Assembly (NCBI GenBank): GCA_001898785.1
Contig: MKVE01000037.1
Coordinates: 1 to 36,170, forward strand
Reading direction: 5' to 3'
DNA from: Chryseobacterium sp. 36-9
GTDB taxonomy: Bacteria; Bacteroidota; Bacteroidia; Flavobacteriales; Weeksellaceae
DNA length: 36,170 nucleotides
The number at the start of each line of letters is the position of its first letter. Position 1 is the first letter of the stretch. Position numbers and translations under genes: made by a program. The notes beneath the pieces were generated by a model. The model was not told the origin of the DNA. It made no database searches and saw only the letters and a program-made list of their open reading frames with translations. Shown here one piece after another: positions 31,167 through 36,170 of this stretch.

Positions 31167-31883
31167 TTATTCCTGAAAATCAGCAATCAAGTGTTTGTAA
31201 AGAACATAAATTACGGCATTCCAAAACGGAAATGTCACGAAGATTCCAAAAAAGAAAATGACAAGTCCACAATAAGAAACCAATATAGAAACCAAACAAG
31301 CCAGCAAAACCACAATAATATTTTTCTGAAAAACCTGAACACTGATCCTGAAAGCTTGGAAAAAATTGTAATTCTTATAAAAAACCAAAACCGGAACAAA
31401 CAACACCATTCCCATCCAAAATAGGCTCAACGGCGGAATAATCAGAATATAGCTGTTAAGAATATTCCAGAAAAGCGAGTAAATCAAAAATAAAAAGAAA
31501 TAGTGGCCTTGGAATCCAGCAAACAAATCCGACATTGCAACAGGTTCGCCGATATCCAGTTTCCTGTAGATTTTGAGAAAGCCTATATTCAAAGGGAAAA
31601 TTACAGATTTGATGACGAGAATAGCCATTGTAAAATACATAGCGTTTTCGGTTTTCATCAGTTCCTCGTACTTTTTTATAAAAGCTGGAAAATCAGAATA
31701 CATCAGCTGTGAGAACTGATTTACTTGCTCAAAAAGCCCGTAGTATCGGAACGCATAAGCACCGGCAAACATAATCACAGAAAAATAGATCACCGTAAAC
31801 AACAGCTGAAACGGCAAAGTCCTCACCCAATATTGATAGGCTTCTGTAAGTATTTTTCCAATTTCCGGTTTTTGCGTCGTCAT
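31167..31883 (-). CDS. Polytopic membrane protein
   Basis: 238 aa, about six membrane helices (LLFTVIYFSVIMFAGAYAF; YFTMAILVIKSVIFPLNIGFL; YFFLFLIYSLFWNIL; YILIIPPLSLFWMGMVLFVPVLVFY; IIVVLLACLVSILVSYCGLVIFFFGIFV). The SDLFAGFQGHYF motif and following helices parallel the protein at 30350, so they are probably diverged copies. A soluble loop of about 45 residues (QLMYSDFPAFIKKYEELMK) lies between the first two helices. Function unknown. Confidence 0.85.
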   Translation of the reverse strand: MTTQKPEIGKILTEAYQYWVRTLPFQLLFTVIYFSVIMFAGAYAFRYYGLFEQVNQFSQLMYSDFPAFIKKYEELMKTENAMYFTMAILVIKSVIFPLNIGFLKIYRKLDIGEPVAMSDLFAGFQGHYFFLFLIYSLFWNILNSYILIIPPLSLFWMGMVLFVPVLVFYKNYNFFQAFRISVQVFQKNIIVVLLACLVSILVSYCGLVIFFFGIFVTFPFWNAVIYVLYKHLIADFQE

Positions 31884-31899
31884 TCCTCAAACTTTTTTG

Positions 31900-31907
31900 C
31901 AAAAGTA
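31900..31907 (-). promoter_or_regulatory. -7 promoter element TACTTTTG
   Basis: The minus strand reads TACTTTTG followed by C, 16 nt before the start at 31883. Upstream contacts would fall at the edge of palindromic element copy C (31929). Confidence 0.45.
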
Positions 31908-31928
31908 GCCATTATTGTTTTGGAAATA

Positions 31929-32043
31929 TATCGCAAAGGCACAAAATTATTTATCTAATCTTTTTAAGGCACAAAAACATCCAATATTGGGAACTTTGCG
32001 ACTTATCAATTGTATTAGATTATTAAATTGCGCCTTTGCGATA
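31929..32043. repeat. Nested palindromic element, copy C
   Basis: Left arm TATCGCAAAGGCACAA (31929-31944) pairs with right arm TTGCGCCTTTGCGATA (32028-32043), 15 of 16 bp. The centre is the perfect palindrome CCAATATTGG (31981-31990). An internal second AAGGCACAAAA occurs at 31966-31976. It lies between divergent genes, 21 nt before the pabB start. Confidence 0.87.
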
Positions 32044-32051
32044 CAAATTCC

Positions 32052-32059
32052 TATTTTTG
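32052..32059 (+). promoter_or_regulatory. -7 promoter element TATTTTTG for pabB
   Basis: TATTTTTG ends 5 nt before the ATG at 32065. The nearest TTG (32028-32030, spacing 21) is the inner end of the right arm of element C, so the repeat may supply the -33 contact. Confidence 0.4.
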
Positions 32060-32064
32060 TTTTT

Positions 32065-33036
32065 ATGTTTCAGAATCCGCAGTTTCAAAAGATGGACGAA
32101 TTATCAGAGAGAAAAGAACCCTTCTTTTTTCTGATTAATTTTTTGATGAATGAGGTCAGAATCTTTACAAAAAGCGAAATTGAGAATGAAGCTTTGTTGA
32201 TTGATTTTCCGAATATTACAAACGTCAATTATCAACACGCGACAATTCCGGATTTTGTGTGGAAATCATTTCCGGAAACATTAGAAGATTATAAAAAAGG
32301 ATTTGATCGGGTTCAGGAAAATATCAGAAAAGGAAATTCTTATTTGACGAATTATACAACTAAAACGAAAATCGAAACCAATCTTAGCTTAGAAGCTATT
32401 TTCCGATTATCAAAAGCAAAGTATAAAGCTTTGGTTCCGGATGAATTTGTGTTTTTTTCGCCGGAAACATTTGTGGAAATTGTTGATAACAAGATTTTTA
32501 CGCATCCTATGAAAGGAACAATCGATGCGGAAATTGATGATGCAGAAAACATACTGAGAAACGACCCGAAGGAAAAAGCGGAACATTATACAGTTGTCGA
32601 TTTGTTGAGAAATGATTTGAGTATGGTTGCGGACAATGTTCAGGTTAAAGAGTTTCAAAGAATCGATTATATCAAAACCAAACAGAAAAATCTTCTGGCA
32701 ATGAGTTCGGAAATAGAAGGCGAAATCAAACCGGAATTCAACAATAAAATTGGAACAATTCTTCAAAAGTTGTTGCCCGCAGGTTCTATTTTAGGCGCGC
32801 CAAAGCCCAAAACTTTGGAAATCATTTTGGAAGCTGAACAATATGAAAGAGGATTTTATACAGGAATTGCAGGTTATTTTGACGGCAAAAATCTGGATTC
32901 CTGTGTAATGATACGTTTTATTGAAAAAGAGAACGACCAACTGTTTTTCAAAAGCGGAGGTGGAATTACCCATCAAAGTGACCTTATCAGCGAATACGAA
33001 GAAATGAAAAACAAAATTTATGTCCCGATTTATTGA
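32065..33036 (+). CDS. pabB: Aminodeoxychorismate synthase component I (chorismate-binding)
   Basis: 323 aa from the ATG at 32065. The frame is open back to 31915, but that part is translation of element C and is rejected. Converts chorismate plus ammonia to 4-amino-4-deoxychorismate for folate. Core motifs: NIRKGNSYLTNYTTKT, SPETFVEI, THPMKGTIDA, HYTVVDLLRNDLSMVA, GSILGAPKPKTLEII, GFYTGIAGYFDG, FKSGGGITHQSD. It is shorter than the E. coli protein (about 450 aa) because the N-terminal region is reduced, which is common in Bacteroidota. No glutaminase (PabA) gene is nearby. The pabC-like gene overlaps its end by 17 nt. Confidence 0.94.
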   Translation: MFQNPQFQKMDELSERKEPFFFLINFLMNEVRIFTKSEIENEALLIDFPNITNVNYQHATIPDFVWKSFPETLEDYKKGFDRVQENIRKGNSYLTNYTTKTKIETNLSLEAIFRLSKAKYKALVPDEFVFFSPETFVEIVDNKIFTHPMKGTIDAEIDDAENILRNDPKEKAEHYTVVDLLRNDLSMVADNVQVKEFQRIDYIKTKQKNLLAMSSEIEGEIKPEFNNKIGTILQKLLPAGSILGAPKPKTLEIILEAEQYERGFYTGIAGYFDGKNLDSCVMIRFIEKENDQLFFKSGGGITHQSDLISEYEEMKNKIYVPIY

Positions 33037-33646
33037 AAGTATCAAAGTTGAAGACCAAAAAATTTTCCTGAAAGAACTTCATCAGAAAAGAATGAACGAC
33101 ACTTTTTCGAATTTCGGAAAAGTATGTAAGATCGATATTTATAATTTATTCTTAAATCTTGAACATGATGAAGATGGACTTTATAAATTCCGGATCGAAT
33201 ATGATCTGGAAAACAATTTCAAAACACAAATCATTCCTTATGCGATTTCAGAATTAGGTGATTTCGAATTAGTTATTGATAATGAAATCGACTATAGCTT
33301 TAAGTCTGCTGACAGGGTTCAATTACAAAAACTGAAAGATAAAAGTCACGCAGATGAAGTCATTATTGTGAAAAATAATCAGATTACAGACACTTCATAT
33401 TCCAATCTTTTATTCCTTAAAGATAAGACTTGGTTCACACCGAAAAGTTATCTGCTGAATGGCGTAATGAGGCAAAATCTTTTACATTTAAAAGAAATCA
33501 AAGAAACTGATGTCACTTTAGATAATATCAAAGAATTCACACATTTTCAGTTGATCAATGCTTTGAATGATTTCGATGATATGTTCGTTTATCCGATTGA
33601 AAAAATCATTAATCTTCCGAAAGAGGAATCGGATTTGGAGTTTTAA
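33020..33646 (+). CDS. pabC: Class IV aminotransferase, aminodeoxychorismate lyase-like
   Basis: 208 aa, a PLP enzyme. The catalytic Lys is probably in DYSFKSADR. NQITDTSYSNLLFLKDKTWFTP, LLNGVMRQNLL and FTHFQLINALNDF match the class IV fold (TD.S..N and the LINA tail). The overlap of 17 nt with pabB argues strongly that it is the lyase that turns aminodeoxychorismate into 4-aminobenzoate and pyruvate. It is shorter than E. coli PabC (269 aa), with a trimmed N-terminal domain, a form common in this phylum. The stop overlaps the convergent small-protein gene by 4 nt. Confidence 0.9.
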   Translation: MSRFIESIKVEDQKIFLKELHQKRMNDTFSNFGKVCKIDIYNLFLNLEHDEDGLYKFRIEYDLENNFKTQIIPYAISELGDFELVIDNEIDYSFKSADRVQLQKLKDKSHADEVIIVKNNQITDTSYSNLLFLKDKTWFTPKSYLLNGVMRQNLLHLKEIKETDVTLDNIKEFTHFQLINALNDFDDMFVYPIEKIINLPKEESDLEF

Positions 33647-34053
33647 TTTATTTTAGAGATTACTGATTCAACGGAATTATCTTCAAAAGTAGTTGTAATT
33701 GTTGCAGAGTTATTTTTGATTTTAAAAATTCTACATTTCAAACCACCATTAGAATTAATGTAAATATCAGCTTCATCAAATTTACTCTTTAGAGTATCTA
33801 TTAATAAAATATATTCACAATCATTTATCCATTTTAGATTGTAAATCCTTTTATTTCCTATTTTTTTACCTGTTTTTAAATCGAAGGTTTCCTCAGATTG
33901 AGAATTTTGTTTTCTATCTAAAATATATTTTCTGTTATCAAATTTACTAACGAGTTCAAACTTACCAATATGAAAATCTTTACATTTTAAATCATGTTCA
34001 TTTTTAAAACAAACAACTGAAAGAAGAGCAAAGCAAAGAAATAGATTTTTCAT
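33643..34053 (-). CDS. Small secreted protein of unknown function
   Basis: 136 aa with a signal-like start (MKNLFLCFALLSVVCF); Cys15 could be a lipoprotein Cys, though the following residues are atypical. The mature part has CKDFHIGKFELVSKFDNRKYILDRKQNSQSEETFD and LKWINDCEYILLI. That is the pattern of a widespread family of small Flavobacterial secreted proteins (C..F..G.F... and W.NDCEY.L), often mislabelled as topoisomerase-related. Function unknown. It starts 12 nt after menD, so it is probably on the menD transcript. Confidence 0.82.
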   Translation of the reverse strand: MKNLFLCFALLSVVCFKNEHDLKCKDFHIGKFELVSKFDNRKYILDRKQNSQSEETFDLKTGKKIGNKRIYNLKWINDCEYILLIDTLKSKFDEADIYINSNGGLKCRIFKIKNNSATITTTFEDNSVESVISKIN

Positions 34054-34065
34054 ACTGAGTTTCGC

Positions 34066-35730
34066 TTACTTCAACGCTTCAAAATACTGTTTCAGAACAC
34101 CCGCATTATCACATTCAGAAGTCATAACTTCCAAAATTTTCGGTTTCACATCCGGCTTGAAATAATTAGGTAAAACTCGGTCAAGAGAGATTTCATCTTC
34201 AACTCGTGTATATTCAAATCCGAAATTCTTTGCTAATAATTCCGCATTTCTGTGATGCTGTGTTGCAATGAACTCATCCAAAGCATTCGTTCCGCTTGGT
34301 CCGGGAATGATTTTGAAAATATTCCCTTCCCCATTATTGAAAATCACAATTCTCGTATAAGGTGGAATGTACTGATTCCAAAGTCCATTGATATCATAGA
34401 AAAACGACAAATCACCGGTAATTAAAATGGTTGGTTCATCTTCCATCATTGCAAATCCCATTGCGGTAGAAGTACAGCCGTCGATACCACTAGTTCCTCG
34501 GTTGCAATACACATCATATTTCTGATATTCAAATAATTGTGCATATCGGATTGCCGAAGAATTGGAAAAGTGAATTCGGTAATTTTCAGGAACTTGATTG
34601 GATAATTGATTGAAAAGATAAAAATCCGAAAATGGTGCTTTGTTGAGATATTCCTCGTGCTTTGCATCTTTTTTATCTTTTAGAACGTCCCAAAGATTGA
34701 AATAAGCTCTTGGTTCCAGATTAATTGATTTCAATAATTTGGAAAAGAAAACTTCTGGTTTTGTTTCAATTTTTTGACTTAGAACAAAATATGTATCGGG
34801 CTGCCAATATTCATCAATATGCCAATGTTGCTTTGGTTTTGCTTTTCTTAGGAATTGCTTCACTCTTTTAGAAACAACATTTTGCCCGATTGTAATCAAC
34901 AAATCCGGCGCATAAGTGTGATAATCTTCTTCAGAAAAATCGGTAATGTAACGATCGATATGAGCAAAAAACTTATCGTGATGAAGATTGGAATTCATTT
35001 CTGTCAAAACCACAACAGTATGATTTTTAACTAATTGAGATAGTTGAGCTTCCAATTCCGGATTTGGAGACAATGTTCCTGCCAAAATCATAATTCTCTT
35101 GGAAGTATTCCAATCTGCTATCAGATTTGATGGAACTTCGTAATTCTTTTTCTGAATTGTTTTCTCGACAGCCGGCATTACAGGTAACTCGTCCAGCAAG
35201 TTGTAAAGTGGTTCTGTCAAAGGAATGTTGATATGAACCGGCCCGCTTTTTTCGATGCACAATTCAACTGCTTTTTTGATTGTTTCGAAATTATAATCAT
35301 CAGCGCGGTCTTTTTCATCTTCCAGCAATTCGAAATCGCCGTAAGAATGCTGCTGGAAAATATTCTTCTGACGAATCGTCTGTCCATCAAAAATATCAAC
35401 AAAATCCGCAGGCCGGTCTGCTGTCAAAACCAAAAGCGGTACATTCTGATAAAACGCTTCCACCACCGCCGGATAATAATTAGCTGCAGCAGAACCGCTT
35501 GTACAAGTGATGGCTACGGGTTTTTTAATTGATTTTGAAATTCCCAAACCTACAAAAGCCGCCGCTCTTTCGTCCACAATACTGTAACACTGGAACGCAT
35601 CAATCTCGGAAAAATGAATCGCCAAAGGTGCGTTTCTAGAGCCTGGAGAAATGATGATTTTATCGATGCCGTACTGTTCAAGAATATGTGCGAGAATCTG
35701 GATGCTGCGTTTTGCGGAATATTGCTTCAT
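34066..35730 (-). CDS. menD: 2-succinyl-5-enolpyruvyl-6-hydroxy-3-cyclohexene-1-carboxylate synthase
   Basis: 554 aa, a ThDP enzyme that joins 2-oxoglutarate to isochorismate in menaquinone synthesis. N-terminal SPGSRNAPL at 28-36 contacts substrate. CTSGSAAANYYPAVVEAFYQNVPLLVLTADRP is typical. The ThDP/Mg site is in the last third (RGTSGIDGCTSTAMGFAM, ITGDLSFFYDINGLWN, IFNNGEGNIF). Length is normal. Menaquinone is the usual quinone in Flavobacteria, which fits the quinone-linked pyrD here. TAAATTTG at 35763-35770 is a likely -7 element. Confidence 0.97.
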   Translation of the reverse strand: MKQYSAKRSIQILAHILEQYGIDKIIISPGSRNAPLAIHFSEIDAFQCYSIVDERAAAFVGLGISKSIKKPVAITCTSGSAAANYYPAVVEAFYQNVPLLVLTADRPADFVDIFDGQTIRQKNIFQQHSYGDFELLEDEKDRADDYNFETIKKAVELCIEKSGPVHINIPLTEPLYNLLDELPVMPAVEKTIQKKNYEVPSNLIADWNTSKRIMILAGTLSPNPELEAQLSQLVKNHTVVVLTEMNSNLHHDKFFAHIDRYITDFSEEDYHTYAPDLLITIGQNVVSKRVKQFLRKAKPKQHWHIDEYWQPDTYFVLSQKIETKPEVFFSKLLKSINLEPRAYFNLWDVLKDKKDAKHEEYLNKAPFSDFYLFNQLSNQVPENYRIHFSNSSAIRYAQLFEYQKYDVYCNRGTSGIDGCTSTAMGFAMMEDEPTILITGDLSFFYDINGLWNQYIPPYTRIVIFNNGEGNIFKIIPGPSGTNALDEFIATQHHRNAELLAKNFGFEYTRVEDEISLDRVLPNYFKPDVKPKILEVMTSECDNAGVLKQYFEALK

Positions 35731-35762
35731 TTGGGAAAATTACTGAGAAATAAATCAGTTTG

Positions 35763-35770
35763 CAAATTTA
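35763..35770 (-). promoter_or_regulatory. -7 promoter element TAAATTTG for menD
   Basis: The minus strand reads TAAATTTG followed by C, about 32 nt before the menD start. Element D begins 18 bp further upstream at 35789, so the -33 contact would fall at its edge. Confidence 0.45.
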
Positions 35771-35788
35771 ATTAAAAGACTTGTTTTA

Positions 35789-35914
35789 TTTTATCGCAAA
35801 GGCGGAAAATTATAGACACACTATCGATTTTAAGTCGCAAGGTTATATTGTGATTTTAATTTTGCGACTCTTAACGAATTGCAATTAAGAATAATTTGTG
35901 ACTTTGCGATAAAA
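35789..35914. repeat. Nested palindromic element, copy D
   Basis: Terminal arms TTTTATCGCAAAG (35789-35801) and CTTTGCGATAAAA (35902-35914), 13 bp perfect, extending imperfectly inward. The inner arms AGTCGCAA (35833-35840) and TTGCGACT (35862-35869) share the same centre. It ends one base before the stop codon of the radical SAM gene (35916-35918). Confidence 0.87.
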
Positions 35915-35915
35915 A

Positions 35916-36170
35916 CTAAAACAATCGCAATTGCTGTGTTCTGCTTCCTGTAAAATGCTCGGTTGTGAGAATTACTCTTTCACGATTATTAAAAAACTTC
36001 TTCTTCCCGATTTCAAAGGTTTTATGAATCATTTCTGCAATATTGCCTTCTCCTTGATAACGTTGGAAAAAACGCTTTTCACCAAGATTTCCACCACGCA
36101 TTGAGCGGATGAGATTCAGGACTTTGTCTTTTCTGTCGGGAAAATGTGCTTCCAGCCATTGGACGAAAAC
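35916..36170 (-). CDS. Radical SAM protein, PA0069 family (C-terminal part, truncated by window)
   Basis: The last 84 residues; the start is beyond position 36170. The translation (FVQWLEAHFPDRKDKVLNLIRSMRGGNL, then GEKRFFQRYQGEGNIAEMIHKTFEIGKKKF) matches the C-terminus of PA0069/Rv2578c-type radical SAM proteins, which I recall as WLERHFPDRKEKVLNRIRELRGGKL followed by R..G.G..A. The iron-sulfur motif lies in the missing part. These enzymes resemble spore photoproduct lyase but their reaction is unknown. The frame reads through the window edge; an internal ATG at 36101 is not the start. Confidence 0.82.
   Translation of the reverse strand, partial: VFVQWLEAHFPDRKDKVLNLIRSMRGGNLGEKRFFQRYQGEGNIAEMIHKTFEIGKKKFFNNRERVILTTEHFTGSRTQQLRLF

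Noticed and set aside
31915-32064. 50-residue N-terminal extension of PabB
   Set aside because: It is a translation of palindromic element C and the promoter region; the family start fits the ATG at 32065.

Overview
The window looks like a chromosomal segment of a low-GC Bacteroidota, most likely a Flavobacteriia of the Chryseobacterium/Elizabethkingia group (Weeksellaceae). Four things point there. The prolyl oligopeptidase at 1419-3539 carries its catalytic triad at the same numbering as the Elizabethkingia meningoseptica enzyme. One secreted protein ends in a type IX secretion (T9SS) tail. Many surface lipoproteins have the short Bacteroidota lipobox. The Bacteroidota -7 promoter element TAnnTTTG sits just upstream of many start codons. 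No rRNA, tRNA, CRISPR array, intact insertion sequence or prophage was seen.

Layout. Positions 1-1270 are accessory: the possible tail of an upstream gene, a Sel1/TPR-like lipoprotein of the kind found next to Rhs toxins, a cut-off Rhs core fragment, and an 11-unit 21-bp tandem repeat between REP-like hairpins. From 1419 on the window is mostly ordinary chromosome. In order it holds prolyl oligopeptidase, small lipoproteins, an OmdA-like protein, glycyl-tRNA synthetase (-), an ECF sigma factor with a membrane partner (-), a TruC-like pseudouridine synthase, a T9SS-secreted beta-propeller (-), and a TPR/HTH sensor-regulator (-). These are followed by pyrD with a DUF2007 gene. A three-gene metal locus (15176-18432, -) encodes a Cys-rich secreted protein, an HMA protein and an HMA-TonB receptor fusion. 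Next come a DUF4349 lipoprotein (-), an acyl-CoA dehydrogenase, MsrB, an SDR oxidoreductase, an NTF2-like protein, tsaB, a PQQ-type sugar dehydrogenase (-), a BlaI/M56 regulatory pair and uvrB. After these lie DUF3820, an AI-2E-type transporter and two related membrane proteins (-), pabB/pabC, a small secreted protein (-), menD (-), and the 3' end of a radical SAM gene (-).

The most interesting non-genic signal is a family of four nested palindromic elements (about 115-152 bp) at 13688-13813, 18465-18616, 31929-32043 and 35789-35914. They share the core CAAAGGC in their terminal arms and all lie between genes, often touching promoters or a stop codon. Other intergenic repeat-like blocks are at 7456-7610, 17966-18045 and 19541-19628. 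The most interesting protein signal is the metal locus, where a stand-alone HMA protein and the N-terminus of the TonB receptor share an unusual extension (GHDNE...ACC.Y) after the HMA fold. The BlaI-type operator at 25099-25134 is also notable because repressor sites and the -7 promoter element are the same bases.

All calls come from reading the sequence and remembered family features. No database search was possible.
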